Position numbers and translations under genes: made by a program. This document shows positions 9,064-18,582 of a stretch of 57,649 nucleotides of DNA, piece after piece (the first letter of the stretch is position 1; each line of letters opens with the position of its first letter). Source of the stretch: JBCCTX01 sp964468435 (GTDB lineage: Bacteria > Bacteroidota > Bacteroidia > J057); assembly GCA_964468435.1 (NCBI GenBank), contig CAYXVE010000032.1, positions 1 through 57,649 on the forward strand. The letters are read 5' to 3'. The notes below the pieces were generated by a model, which saw only the letters and a program-made list of their open reading frames with translations, did no database searches and was not told the origin of the DNA.

Positions 9064-9155
9064 CAAAAGAATAATACTTTGACAAATAGTGCTATGCCCG
9101 TCAATATTGTAATGATCAAAGCAAATGCCATATGGATCGATTCTGCTTTTTTCAT
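9063..9155 (-). CDS. Possible 30-residue membrane peptide coupled to the polymerase gene
   Basis: A short ORF encodes MKKAESIHMAFALIITILTG and continues IALFVKVLFF: a positive N-terminus followed by one hydrophobic helix. Its TGA overlaps the ATG of the O-antigen-ligase-like gene (TGATG). It could be a small membrane subunit or only a translational leader. No homologue is recognised, and conservation in relatives would decide. Confidence 0.4.
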   Translation of the reverse strand: MKKAESIHMAFALIITILTGIALFVKVLFF

Positions 9156-9171
9156 TGTTGCGAAATATTGT

Positions 9172-9234
9172 TCATATAAAAATAACAAAAATAATTAATA
9201 CGCTGCTTGAAATAGCAAAAAATATAGTTATCAT
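9172..9234 (-). CDS. Possible 20-residue hydrophobic leader peptide
   Basis: ATG at 9234 opens a hydrophobic reading frame, MITIFFAISSSVLIIFVIFI. Its TGA overlaps a further ATG at 9175 of a 7-codon ORF (MNNISQQ), whose own TGA overlaps the start of the 30-residue peptide. The chain of overlaps is striking, but each piece is short and could be chance in AT-rich DNA. The rest of the interval to 9464 shows no gene; TATCTTCG at about 9239-9246 on the minus strand is a weak -7-like box. Confidence 0.2.
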   Translation of the reverse strand: MITIFFAISSSVLIIFVIFI

Positions 9235-9464
9235 ACCACGAAGATACGACAATAGCTATACGAAATGTTTAAAAATTTTCAAGAAAAAATAATTGGGCTT
9301 GTTGAATTTTAAAAAATATAGCCTAACTGTATCATAAATAACGTGTTAACAGTCATGAATATTTAATATCAGATATTCTTTTTTATAAAGATAAAAAAAT
9401 TCTCAGTTACCGTATTACCTCATTGGAAGTACAGTAGTTGCAGGCGAGGAATGACTCAGTGAGA

Positions 9465-9872
9465 TTAAAAGATATTGATCTTTCCACCTTTGGAGGGACG
9501 TGAGAGATATTTCAGAATTATCTGGCGGAGTTTTTCAGGATTGATCGATTTGGGGAGATACATTTCTGCTCCGAGAATCAATGCCTCCTGTTCTGCTTGT
9601 AGGTCTTGATCTTCACTCATTACGAAAATAGGCGTAGACTTAAGCGTGCTACTCGTATTTTTCATTCTTAACAACTCCCAGCCATTGAGATATGGCATCT
9701 CCAGATCTGTGATGATAATACCAGGTCTGTTGCCGGCAGCTAGCCATGCTATACCCGATAATCCATCTGAAAAAGAGATTACATGAAAAAATTCCCTTAA
9801 ATTGTACTCTAGATTCGATCGAATGATCGGATCATCGTCAAGTAAAAGTACATCAGTAGTATAATTGTACAT
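9465..9872 (-). CDS. Single-domain response regulator (CheY-like receiver)
   Basis: This 135-residue protein consists only of a receiver domain. The acidic pocket is LLLDDDP near residue 12, the phospho-acceptor Asp is in IIITDLEMP at about residue 57, the switch Ser is in FVMSEDQ, and the conserved Lys is in YLPKSINPEKL. There is no output domain, so it must act through protein contacts or a phosphorelay. No histidine kinase is nearby. It is divergent from purK across a 125-bp AT-rich gap. Confidence 0.88.
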   Translation of the reverse strand: MYNYTTDVLLLDDDPIIRSNLEYNLREFFHVISFSDGLSGIAWLAAGNRPGIIITDLEMPYLNGWELLRMKNTSSTLKSTPIFVMSEDQDLQAEQEALILGAEMYLPKSINPEKLRQIILKYLSRPSKGGKINIF

Positions 9873-9996
9873 TACTGTAAAATATAAATTATTTATTTTG
9901 AAATATACTATAAATGTATTTTGGGGATATCGCTTGAGGCAGGAGTAGGTTAAATTATATATTGAACGGTTAATATATATATCCGAACGGAAATCA

Positions 9997-11160
9997 ATGA
10001 ATACATTTCAACTTAAGACAACATTAGGGGTGCTAGGTGGTGGGCAATTGGGTAAAATGCTTATACAAGCTGCTATTGACTGGGACATTTTTGTAAAGGT
10101 GATGGACCCTGATCCCCATGCACCCTGCAGTACTTTGGCTGATGAGTTTGTACAGGATTCTATTGAGGATGAATCCGCCGTTATCGCTTTTGGTCAAAAT
10201 TGCGATGTAATCACCATAGAGATAGAGCACGTCAATACGCAGGCATTAAGTATTTTGCAGCATCAGGGGAAGCTGGTATATCCAGGACCCGGCATCATCA
10301 GTATGGTACAAAATAAAAGGCTGCAAAAGCAATTCTATCAGCAGAAAGGATATCCCACTTCTCAATTCTGGTTGGTGGACAGCAGGGAGGAAATTTACCC
10401 ATACAGCTATCGGTTGCCGCTCGTACATAAGACGGCCACTGCCGGATATGATGGTAAAGGTGTCAATGTGCTTCATCATCAATCAGATATTGATCAGACC
10501 TTTGATACGCCGGGCTTGCTAGAGGAGAAAATCGATATACAGAAAGAAATCTCTGTGATCGTCGCACGCAATCATAAGGGAGCGATCAGTGTGTATTCCC
10601 CAGTGGAGATGGTATTTCATCCAGAAGGAAATCTAGTCGAATATCTGATCGCACCTAGCACCCTAAGTGATGCCCAGGTATCTGAAGCGTGCCAGATGGC
10701 ACAACAATTGGTAGAAGATCTCAATCATGTGGGATTGCTAGCGGTAGAAATGTTTCTGGACAAACAAGACCGGCTTATGATCAATGAGATTGCTCCACGG
10801 CCTCATAATTCGGGGCATCATACGATACGCGCATGCATGACGTCTCAGTATGAGCAGCACCTCAGGGCTATATTTGGGCTTCCTCTTGGCGCCACGGATC
10901 AGATGATCCCTGCTGCCATGGTCAATATTTTGGGTAATCCCAACGATATCGGGTCTCCTATTTATGAAGGGATAGAAGCGGTTTTGGAGATACCAGGTGT
11001 CTATCCATTTTTCTATGGTAAAAATGAATCACGCCCCTTCCGGAAGATGGGACATATCACGATACTTGATCAGGATGCTAATCGGCTCAAGCGTAAAATA
11101 GACCTGGTAAAGCATAAAATAAAGATTTATGTACAGGGGATGCGAGATGATGGGGACTGA
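9997..11160 (+). CDS. purK: N5-carboxyaminoimidazole ribonucleotide synthase
   Basis: PurK uses ATP and bicarbonate to carboxylate aminoimidazole ribonucleotide in purine synthesis. The 387-residue ATP-grasp protein has the N-terminal GVLGGGQLGKML motif, the ATP-binding loop TATAGYDGKGV, the metal-site region AVEMFLDKQDRLMINEIAPRPHNSGHHT, and the C-terminal GHITILDQD. PurE is not in the window. The stop TGA (11158-11160) directly abuts the stop of convergent pstB at 11161 with no intergenic base, so transcript ends must overlap. Confidence 0.96.
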   Translation: MNTFQLKTTLGVLGGGQLGKMLIQAAIDWDIFVKVMDPDPHAPCSTLADEFVQDSIEDESAVIAFGQNCDVITIEIEHVNTQALSILQHQGKLVYPGPGIISMVQNKRLQKQFYQQKGYPTSQFWLVDSREEIYPYSYRLPLVHKTATAGYDGKGVNVLHHQSDIDQTFDTPGLLEEKIDIQKEISVIVARNHKGAISVYSPVEMVFHPEGNLVEYLIAPSTLSDAQVSEACQMAQQLVEDLNHVGLLAVEMFLDKQDRLMINEIAPRPHNSGHHTIRACMTSQYEQHLRAIFGLPLGATDQMIPAAMVNILGNPNDIGSPIYEGIEAVLEIPGVYPFFYGKNESRPFRKMGHITILDQDANRLKRKIDLVKHKIKIYVQGMRDDGD

Positions 11161-11916
11161 TCATCCAAATTTTCCTTTGATGTAATTTCCCGTAAGTTCT
11201 TCTTTGGGATTAGAAAATATTTGTGTTTTTTCTCCATATTCAATCACTTTTCCCAGGTACATAAAAGCTACATAATCTGAGACTCGCTCGGCCTGCTGCA
11301 TGTTGTGTGTAACGATAACGATTGTAAACTTTTCCTTGAGTTTCAGCATCAATTCTTCAATCTTGCTAGTACTGATCGGATCAAGTGCTGAGCAGGGCTC
11401 GTCCATCAGGATAACTTCTGGTTCGATCGCGATCGTACGTGCTATACAAAGTCTTTGTTGCTGTCCGCCAGAGAGAGCCAGGGCGGATTTTCCCAGGTCT
11501 CCATGTACTTCTTCCCAGAGATAACTGTTTCTCAGGCTTTTTTCGACTACCTCATCAAGCTTGGCTTCTCTATTAAATCCATTGATTTTGAGGCCATAAG
11601 CGATATTGTTGAAAATGGATTTGGGAAAGGGGTTGGGACGTTGGAAGACCATGCCGATTTTTCTACGTACTGCTACTACATCTACGCCTTTTTGGTAGAT
11701 ATTTTCTTCATCGAGCATGATTTCACCACTTATATGAGCATCGGGATTGAGGTCGTGCATCCGGTTCATACTTCGAAGGAGGGTGGATTTCCCACAACCT
11801 GAGGGTCCAATCAGTGCTACGATGCTTTTTTCGGGAATATCTATACTGATGTCCTTGAGTACGTGATGGGAGCCAAAGGACAGGTTAACATTTTTGGTTT
11901 GAAGTTTGATACTCAT
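11161..11916 (-). CDS. pstB: Phosphate ABC transporter ATP-binding protein
   Basis: This is the ATPase of the high-affinity phosphate importer. The 251-residue protein contains Walker A GPSGCGKSTLL, the Q-loop MVFQRPNPFP typical of PstB, the signature LSGGQQQRL, Walker B VILMDEP followed by CSALDPIS, and the H-loop His in VIVTHNMQQ. It is the last gene of the pstS-C-A-B operon, 28 bp after pstA. No phoU follows, although phoU is often found here. Confidence 0.97.
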   Translation of the reverse strand: MSIKLQTKNVNLSFGSHHVLKDISIDIPEKSIVALIGPSGCGKSTLLRSMNRMHDLNPDAHISGEIMLDEENIYQKGVDVVAVRRKIGMVFQRPNPFPKSIFNNIAYGLKINGFNREAKLDEVVEKSLRNSYLWEEVHGDLGKSALALSGGQQQRLCIARTIAIEPEVILMDEPCSALDPISTSKIEELMLKLKEKFTIVIVTHNMQQAERVSDYVAFMYLGKVIEYGEKTQIFSNPKEELTGNYIKGKFG

Positions 11917-11944
11917 AGATCTGAAGGTTGTTTAGCAATTAAAA

Positions 11945-12805
11945 TTAACGTCCCTTAAGCAGCTTACGATACCTGTATCGTATGGCGAAAGCGATCATAT
12001 TGAGCAAAAATATCAGTCCTATCAACACAGTAGCTGTACCATAAGCCAGGGGTCTTACTTCCTGGATTGCGTGGTGTTGGGTAGAAAGGATATATAGGTG
12101 ATATGGCAGTGCCATAAATTCATCCAGGATGGTACCTGGCAGATATCTCAAATAGAAGGCCACACCTGTAAAAAGTATGGGGGCGGTTTCTCCTGCTGCT
12201 CTGGATAGCCCCAGAATCGCACCAGTCATGATGCCTGGTATAGCTCCGGGGAGTACCACAGTTCTAATAGTTTCCCACTGGGTAGCTCCGAGGGCCAAAG
12301 CACCTTCGCGATGCAAATCAGGTACTGTTCTGAGTGCTTCTTCGGTTGTGGTAATAATGTAAGGAAGTGTCAGAAGTCCGAGGGTGAGTCCAGAAGCTAA
12401 GATTGATGTTCCGAGTGCCATACCCTGGACGAATATAGCTACGCCAAACAGACCATAAATGATAGAGGGCACCCCAGCTAGGTTTCTGATAGAAGCGCGT
12501 ATAGCACTATTGAGTAAGTTATCGACTGCGTATTCATTGAGGTAGATAGCACAGGCTATACCCAATGGAATAGAAAATGCAGCTGTAACGAAGGTTACCC
12601 AAAGTGTACCGATAATAGCTGGGAAGATTCCTCCTTTTGTCATTCCGTCCCGTGGATACGCTGAGAGGAAGCCCACGTCCACGACTCCGGCGCCTTTGGA
12701 GAAGATATCCCACAAGATAATACCCAGAGAAGCGATCACGATCAGGGTGAATATCAGCAGCAAGTTGATACCTAGAAGTTGTATAAGCTTTTTAGGTGAA
12801 TTCAT
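11945..12805 (-). CDS. pstA: Phosphate ABC transporter permease
   Basis: The 286-residue permease has six predicted transmembrane helices and the cytoplasmic EAA-type loop EGALALGATQWETIRTVVLPGAIPGI, which docks the PstB ATPase. Its N-terminal segment and the GLLTLPYIITTTEEALR stretch are typical of PstA. The ATG overlaps the stop of pstC (ATGA at 12802-12805), so the two permease subunits are probably translationally coupled. Confidence 0.95.
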   Translation of the reverse strand: MNSPKKLIQLLGINLLLIFTLIVIASLGIILWDIFSKGAGVVDVGFLSAYPRDGMTKGGIFPAIIGTLWVTFVTAAFSIPLGIACAIYLNEYAVDNLLNSAIRASIRNLAGVPSIIYGLFGVAIFVQGMALGTSILASGLTLGLLTLPYIITTTEEALRTVPDLHREGALALGATQWETIRTVVLPGAIPGIMTGAILGLSRAAGETAPILFTGVAFYLRYLPGTILDEFMALPYHLYILSTQHHAIQEVRPLAYGTATVLIGLIFLLNMIAFAIRYRYRKLLKGR

Positions 12806-13686
12806 TGTCCTAATTTTCGGTAGCTGGAAGCAATCCGCTCAACGAGCAGGTTGATCACCAAGGTAATGAGAAAAAGTACAGTACCTATAGCAAACAGGCT
12901 GTAGTAATGTGTTGTATCATAGGGAACCTCTCCCAGTTCTATTGCGATGGTCGCAGTCATGGTGCGAACAGGACTGAAGAAGCCTTCTGGCATGGAGGTA
13001 GCATTACCTGTAGCCATGAGTACGGTCATGGTCTCTCCGATAGCCCTACCCATCCCCAACATGACAGCGGCGATAATCCCTGAGTAGCAGGATGGTATGG
13101 TAACCCGTATCAGGGTTTCCCACTTATCGGCTCCGAGTGCATAGGATGCTTCTTTATATTCCAGAGGAACAGATCTGATGGCATCTTCGGCTACGGATAT
13201 GATAGTGGGCAGGGCCATGACAGCGAGTAGAATGGAGCCATTGAGTGCATTCAGGCCGTTGTTGAGTCCAAATACTTGTGAAATGAAAGGGCCAACCAGA
13301 ACGATTCCCAAAAACCCGATGGCGACAGAGGGAATGGCGGCGAGAATTTCGATGACTGGTTTGAGAAAAGATTCCCATCTGGGTGAGGCTATTTCAGATA
13401 GGAATGCTGCAGCTCCGATTCCAAGTGGTATCGCTATCAACATCGCTCCCAGGGTAACCAGTCCTGTACTGGCAATCATTGAGAGAATTCCATAGGTAGC
13501 TTCTCCGTAGGCTGAAGGGTTCCATTCAGCCGAAAAGAAGAATTGCGATACGCTTACTTCACGGAAAGTACGTACCCCATTTAAAAGCAGCATACCGAAT
13601 ATGCCTATCAGTAATAGCACGGATAGTAAAGCCGCTGCAAAAAAAGTATATCGAAATATTTTATCTGTCGTTAAGCGATATCTCAT
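12802..13686 (-). CDS. pstC: Phosphate ABC transporter permease
   Basis: PstC pairs with PstA to form the phosphate channel. The 294-residue protein has six hydrophobic helices, the segment AAIPSVAIGFLGIVLVGPF, the ATPase-docking loop EASYALGADKWETLIRVTIPSCYSGI, and GMGRAIGETMTVLMATGN, all standard for PstC. Its start lies inside the last 26 bases of pstS, and it overlaps pstA by 4 bp, so the operon is tightly packed. Confidence 0.95.
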   Translation of the reverse strand: MRYRLTTDKIFRYTFFAAALLSVLLLIGIFGMLLLNGVRTFREVSVSQFFFSAEWNPSAYGEATYGILSMIASTGLVTLGAMLIAIPLGIGAAAFLSEIASPRWESFLKPVIEILAAIPSVAIGFLGIVLVGPFISQVFGLNNGLNALNGSILLAVMALPTIISVAEDAIRSVPLEYKEASYALGADKWETLIRVTIPSCYSGIIAAVMLGMGRAIGETMTVLMATGNATSMPEGFFSPVRTMTATIAIELGEVPYDTTHYYSLFAIGTVLFLITLVINLLVERIASSYRKLGQ

Positions 13687-14572
13687 CGTATATTCCTAGC
13701 TTCTTATTATGGATAACATGTTTTTCTGTGATGGGAAAATACCCATTGAGTTGGACGATTTCCTGCCCTTCTGCGCTCAGTTCATATTGAATAAAGTCTT
13801 TAAATTTACCATTGATGGCTCCCCCTACATATTGATAAAGAGGACGGGTTATCGGATACTCTCCATTGATAATAGTGCTCAGGTCTGCGGGATAGGTAGA
13901 GGGATCTGCCGGCGTTTCTTTGATACGCATAATTTTGATACCCTCCATGATTGTACCTTCTTTATCAACAACATAGCCGATTCCCACATACCCGATTCCT
14001 GCGGGGTCCACTTTGACAGATTCCAGGATCTGAGCCGTACCATTCATCTGTTTGACATCTGAGGAGTATTCTGCTTTGATGATATTTTCCCTGAAAAAAA
14101 CAAAGGTTCCGGAATTACTTTGTCTTCCATAGAGCGATATCGGTTTATTCTCACCACCAAGTTGGTTCCAGTTGTCTATTTCACCACTAAATATCTTACC
14201 TGTCTGTTCGAGGGTAAGGCTATCGACTGTAATATTGGGGTGAACGATTAATGCGAGCGCATCTACAGCAAAGATGATGGGTTTAGGCTCAATACCCCTT
14301 ATATTTGCCATGTCTATTTCTGATTCTTTCATAGGACGGGAAGAATTTGCCATATCTGTTTTCCCATTGATCAAGGCAGCTATTCCCGAGCCCGATCCTC
14401 CTCCAGTAACCGAAATAGAGACAGCTGAGTCCATCTTCATATAGTTTTCTGCCAGTTGCAATACCAGGTTCACTTCTGTGTCTGAGCCTTTAATAACGAT
14501 ATTCCGGACACCTCTGGGGCCACAGGAACTCACGATCAAGAATAAACTCAAAGCCGTTAGGCAATTTTTCAT
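13661..14572 (-). CDS. pstS: Phosphate-binding lipoprotein of the Pst transporter
   Basis: The 303-residue protein begins with a lipoprotein signal (LSLFLIVSSC, Cys17). A type 2 periplasmic binding domain follows, with the phosphate-contact segments IKGSDTEVN, TGGGSGSGIAALING, DMANSSRPM, and the hinge region YGRQSNSGTFVFFRENI, all typical of PstS. It presents phosphate to PstCA. It is the first gene of the operon. The 120-bp upstream region (14573-14695) contains no obvious Pho-box-like direct repeat. Phosphate limitation is the expected inducer by family analogy only. Confidence 0.95.
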   Translation of the reverse strand: MKNCLTALSLFLIVSSCGPRGVRNIVIKGSDTEVNLVLQLAENYMKMDSAVSISVTGGGSGSGIAALINGKTDMANSSRPMKESEIDMANIRGIEPKPIIFAVDALALIVHPNITVDSLTLEQTGKIFSGEIDNWNQLGGENKPISLYGRQSNSGTFVFFRENIIKAEYSSDVKQMNGTAQILESVKVDPAGIGYVGIGYVVDKEGTIMEGIKIMRIKETPADPSTYPADLSTIINGEYPITRPLYQYVGGAINGKFKDFIQYELSAEGQEIVQLNGYFPITEKHVIHNKKLGIYDEISLNDR

Positions 14573-14695
14573 CTCTTGTATAGCTTTTCTACTAAATTAT
14601 CATTTCACAGCAGTGGCTACACGATTTAATATGTTATCTTTTTGTTAATCTTTTCCTATGTTTTGTTGAGTGCATTATTTCCCACCTTTTTTCTG

Positions 14696-15184
14696 CTAAT
14701 TTTTTCTGGCCAGAGACTCAACCATTATTTTGAGGTAGAGCCATAAATAGACTCTTTTTTCTACTCTGATTTCATCTTCTCTCAGTTCGTCATCATCCCA
14801 GATAATTTCAGCGAGGAACAACAAAAATTCTTTGTAGGGATGTGTCTCAATGGTGGATAAGATGATTTCATCTACAATTTCTTCTGATTCAGCTATCAGG
14901 TACTCCCAGAGAGCCTCGTTTGCCTGGCGTGTGTCTTCGAATAAGTCCTCTCCATTAGTACTAAACTCATTATCCTGACTCATCACATACCATATAAACA
15001 CGCCCAGAAATAACAATAACTCCTCTTCCCCTTCGTTGAGTTCTTCCTGTCCGATTTCTGTAATATAGGTCAGGATCACGGGATTTTCTTCTCCTATGGT
15101 ATCGACGAGTTGGAGCCATTTTTCTTCAGGCCATTCTACCAGTTGATCCCAGGTATTTTCAAGGAAATTTTTTTGATAGGTCAT
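14696..15184 (-). CDS. Conserved-looking acidic protein, unknown function
   Basis: I do not recognise this protein. The start at 15184 (MTYQKNFLENTWDQL) is preferred over the in-frame ATG at 15214, because the extra residues MCFFEFIEPN look like non-coding leader. The 162-residue product is strongly acidic and rich in Trp, Glu and aliphatic residues, alpha-helical in pattern, with no signal peptide and no transmembrane helix, so it is probably cytoplasmic. It is divergent from the TonB-dependent receptor across 93 bp. Confidence 0.55.
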   Translation of the reverse strand: MTYQKNFLENTWDQLVEWPEEKWLQLVDTIGEENPVILTYITEIGQEELNEGEEELLLFLGVFIWYVMSQDNEFSTNGEDLFEDTRQANEALWEYLIAESEEIVDEIILSTIETHPYKEFLLFLAEIIWDDDELREDEIRVEKRVYLWLYLKIMVESLARKN

Positions 15185-15277
15185 ATTTGGTTCTATGAAT
15201 TCAAAAAAACACATAAAAATGAAAAAAATCTGAATGTGTTAACGATATTTGGCATGCACAATAAAATGTTTTTTTGC

Positions 15278-18097
15278 ATGAAACCCCGTTCACGATTTCT
15301 GCTTATATGTATACTGATTTCCTATTCGATCGCTTCGGCACAAAATGCGACTTTACGAGGAAAGGTAATCGATGGTGAAAATGGTGAAATGCTTACCGGA
15401 GCTACGGTCTTTATTATTGGAACTTACAAAGGTGCCTATGCAGATGATAATGGCAATTTCCAGATTACTGAAATCAAGCCTGGCGATTATTCTATCAGAT
15501 TCAGCTATGTAGGTTATGCAGAGAAAATTTACAATGGTGTTTCCTTTGAGCCTGGTGAAACCAAAACATTGGATGTAACACTGGTGTCTGCAGTTTCTAC
15601 TTTAGGGGAGGTAGAAATTGTAGGTGAAAGACGCTTGGTGGATCTGGAGTCAGGTAGATCCCAGGTACGTCTTACGGCTGAGCAGATCGGAGAGATGAGT
15701 GCATTGAATGTACAAGATGTGGTGGCTACACAGTTGGGGGTAAATATCACACCGGATGGATTACAGATTCGTGGTGGAAGGGTATATGAAACGGAGTATC
15801 TGGTAGATGGTATCAATGCTCAAGATCCACTTGCTGGTACAGGATTTGGGGTAGAAGTGAATACCAGTGCCATCCAGGAGGTGGAACTGATCACTGGAGG
15901 GAGTGGTGCAGAGTATGGAAATGGTACCTCTGGCGTAGTAATCACCAAGATCAAGGAAGGAAGCAGAGCTTTTAAACTGAATGCCTATTATAGAAGAGAT
16001 AATCTGGGATTTAATAAAAATGAGGGGAGTAGTTGGAATACGGATGAAGGGGCTATTTCACTTTCGGGTCCTATTATCAGAGACAAGCTGACTTTTTTTG
16101 TGTCGGGAAGTGTTTTTTTGACGGACAACTATTATCGTTTTCAGGCTGATCAGCTTCGCAGTTCACTCTTTGAAAATGATTCCATCTGGGCTCCCAGACA
16201 GGACAATCGCTGGTCGCATACACTTAAGCTGGCGTGGAGCATACAACCAGGATGGAAGCTTACCCTTACCAACCAGCACAGCCTCAACATCAATCAAAGC
16301 ACCCGCTCGCTACAGATCATAGGTAATGATGAGGTAGTAAGGCCGGGATTTCAGTATCCTTTCAGTTTGGATCTGGACAATGCCAATACCTATACGCATC
16401 ATTCAAATCTCTCCATTGCTAATCTAGTGGGTGTTTTAGGTGAACAATGGACCTTTTCGCTTTCAGCGGGGAGATTGTTCACGAATCTTAGAGCAGATGC
16501 TAATGGCAGGCCCTTCCGTACGGAGACAGTAGATCAGATCTTCGATCCCTTTTCGATCGTAACCGATCCTGTATCTGTTTTCAATCCACAGGATGATGCT
16601 GTATTTGTATTTCCAGGTCCAGGCCTTATCAACAACGGAGGGATTGCTACGTTGTGGCATGATCACTATGCACGTGAATATACCATCAAGACTCGGTTTA
16701 ATTTTCAGTCCAGGAATAAGATACACTATCTCAGGATGGGGCAGTCCCACAAGTTCCAGACCTATCAGTGGATAGATGTTACGCGGCCATGGGTGGGAGC
16801 ACCGATCCGGATCAATGACACCCTGACTACTCCTTCTACGCGCTTGGGCAGGAGCAGTGATTTCTGGGAGGCAAATCCGATGCAGGGAGGTATCTTTTTT
16901 CAGGATGAGATTCGTTATCAAGGGGTCATTGCCACACTGGGAATACGTTTCAACTACTGGGCAATAGGATCTTTTGTGGATGATGCCATAGATAACCCAG
17001 ATGCCCCCATTCTGGATGTAGTCAGGGAGGATTATAAAAATGAGACAGTAAAACTCTTTGGACTTCGCTGGAAAGCCAGATTATTGCCCCGAATCAATGT
17101 GTCATTTCCGGTAACAGAAAACAATGTGCTGTATTTCAACTACAGTCATTCGATGCGGCTTCCGCATCCCAGGTTTTTGTATGCCGGGCTTGATCCTGTA
17201 TTTCAGGATCGTTCCTTTCTGGCTGATCTGGGCAATCCCAATCTCAATCCAGAAGTATCTGTCTCTTATGAGATCGGCATGAAGTCTCAGCTTACTAAAG
17301 ACCTTGCAATGACTATTGCAGCTTTCTACAATGACAGGTTTGATTACATTGTCAGCAGGAGGATAGAAGTGAGAGATGCTACAGGAAGATTTGTTGAAAA
17401 AACCTTTTTCATCAATCAGGATTATGCGCGTATACGCGGATTGGAGTTAGGTTTTACACGTCGTTTTGGAAAGTCTTTCACCGGAATATTTTCCGGTTCT
17501 TACAGCATTGCTACTGGTAAATCCAATACTGCGACAGAATCTGCATTACAGATTCGCCAGCAAGGGTTTGTCAATGCGACACAGGAACAGCCACTTGCCT
17601 GGGACAGGCCTCTGGATCTAAAATTACTGCTCATATTCACCCCGGACTCTAGTGTATATCTGGGTAATTTTCCACTGAAGGGCTTTCGTGCTACCTTGAC
17701 GGGAACTTATAAGTCAGGACTTAGGTATACGCCATATGAACTGATGAGGATCAATGAAGGATCAGGGAGACCAGAGTACGAACCCATTCAGGACCGGCCT
17801 TTGGATGAAGTCGGTAAATTTTGGTCATGGGTTGATCTGAAGCTTAGCAAGGATTTTTACATTGGAAATACATCCCGTTTTTCCCTCCAGTTTGAAGTAA
17901 GAAACTTGTTCAATTATCGTTCACCAGTGATCATCAATGGTGTGACAGGCGATGCATATCGGGAGGGAGATCCATTGCCACTTAGTTTCCGAGACCCACA
18001 GTATCCCGATCCGCAGGATCGAGGATTGCCTCCCTTCAATCCTGCAAGATTTATGGCTCCAAGACAGACCCTATTGGGACTAGAGGTCAAGCTATAA
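15278..18097 (+). CDS. TonB-dependent outer-membrane receptor with carboxypeptidase-like N-domain
   Basis: The start at 15278 (MKPRSRFLL) gives a clean signal peptide ending at SIASAQ; the ATG at 15254 is the alternative. The 939-residue protein has a carboxypeptidase-regulatory-like/CNA-B domain (residues about 25-110, GKVIDGENGEMLTGATV and NFQITEIKPGDYSIRFSYVGY). A plug domain follows at about 130-240 (VVATQLGVNITPDGLQIRGG, GGSGAEYGNGTSGVV), then a long beta-barrel ending with the outer-membrane signature LLGLEVKL. Such receptors import large or chelated substrates using TonB energy. No SusD partner is adjacent, so the substrate cannot be inferred. Confidence 0.9.
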   Translation: MKPRSRFLLICILISYSIASAQNATLRGKVIDGENGEMLTGATVFIIGTYKGAYADDNGNFQITEIKPGDYSIRFSYVGYAEKIYNGVSFEPGETKTLDVTLVSAVSTLGEVEIVGERRLVDLESGRSQVRLTAEQIGEMSALNVQDVVATQLGVNITPDGLQIRGGRVYETEYLVDGINAQDPLAGTGFGVEVNTSAIQEVELITGGSGAEYGNGTSGVVITKIKEGSRAFKLNAYYRRDNLGFNKNEGSSWNTDEGAISLSGPIIRDKLTFFVSGSVFLTDNYYRFQADQLRSSLFENDSIWAPRQDNRWSHTLKLAWSIQPGWKLTLTNQHSLNINQSTRSLQIIGNDEVVRPGFQYPFSLDLDNANTYTHHSNLSIANLVGVLGEQWTFSLSAGRLFTNLRADANGRPFRTETVDQIFDPFSIVTDPVSVFNPQDDAVFVFPGPGLINNGGIATLWHDHYAREYTIKTRFNFQSRNKIHYLRMGQSHKFQTYQWIDVTRPWVGAPIRINDTLTTPSTRLGRSSDFWEANPMQGGIFFQDEIRYQGVIATLGIRFNYWAIGSFVDDAIDNPDAPILDVVREDYKNETVKLFGLRWKARLLPRINVSFPVTENNVLYFNYSHSMRLPHPRFLYAGLDPVFQDRSFLADLGNPNLNPEVSVSYEIGMKSQLTKDLAMTIAAFYNDRFDYIVSRRIEVRDATGRFVEKTFFINQDYARIRGLELGFTRRFGKSFTGIFSGSYSIATGKSNTATESALQIRQQGFVNATQEQPLAWDRPLDLKLLLIFTPDSSVYLGNFPLKGFRATLTGTYKSGLRYTPYELMRINEGSGRPEYEPIQDRPLDEVGKFWSWVDLKLSKDFYIGNTSRFSLQFEVRNLFNYRSPVIINGVTGDAYREGDPLPLSFRDPQYPDPQDRGLPPFNPARFMAPRQTLLGLEVKL

Positions 18098-18099
18098 GA

Positions 18100-18579
18100 T
18101 CAGGGGTGTGCTGCTACCCATACTTCTCCATCCTCGAAAATTTCTTTTTTCCAGATGGGAACTGTTTCCTTGAGGGTATCTATTGCAAACTGGCAGGCTG
18201 CAAAGGAAGCAGCGCGATGTGGTGTGGATACTGCGATGATCACGGCTATCTCACCGATCTGTAGACTTCCGGTACGGTGTACCATTGCCATGTGCTCAAC
18301 AGGCCATTTTTCACGGGCTTGGTCCACTATTTTTTTCATCTCTTTGAAAGCCATTTTTTCATATGCTTCAAACTCCAACCTCACAACAGGCTTTCCTTTC
18401 GTTTGATTTCTCACCGTACCTATAAATACATCTATAGCTCCGCAATGGGGCGATGTAACTCGGGATATTATATCGGAGGCATCCAATGGGATGTTTTTGA
18501 TCGCTATATGGTTAATCTTTTGTACGGTATCAATCGGTTGCATGATAAATAGTTGATGTTTTGAAAAAGCACCAGACAT
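18100..18579 (-). CDS. moaE: Molybdopterin synthase catalytic subunit
   Basis: MoaE joins two sulfurs, carried by MoaD, to precursor Z to make molybdopterin. The typical region is present: VRLEFEAYEKMAFKEM, MVHRTGSLQIGEIAVIIAVS, PHRAASFAACQFAID, and LKETVPIWKKEIFEDGEVWV with the catalytic Lys. The ORF opens 3 bp after the moaD stop at 18579; an ATG at 18543 (MQPIDTVQK) would give a more standard N-terminus. It forms an operon with moaD and, upstream, the propeller/cytochrome lipoprotein. Confidence 0.93.
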   Translation of the reverse strand: MSGAFSKHQLFIMQPIDTVQKINHIAIKNIPLDASDIISRVTSPHCGAIDVFIGTVRNQTKGKPVVRLEFEAYEKMAFKEMKKIVDQAREKWPVEHMAMVHRTGSLQIGEIAVIIAVSTPHRAASFAACQFAIDTLKETVPIWKKEIFEDGEVWVAAHP

Positions 18580-18582
18580 ATA

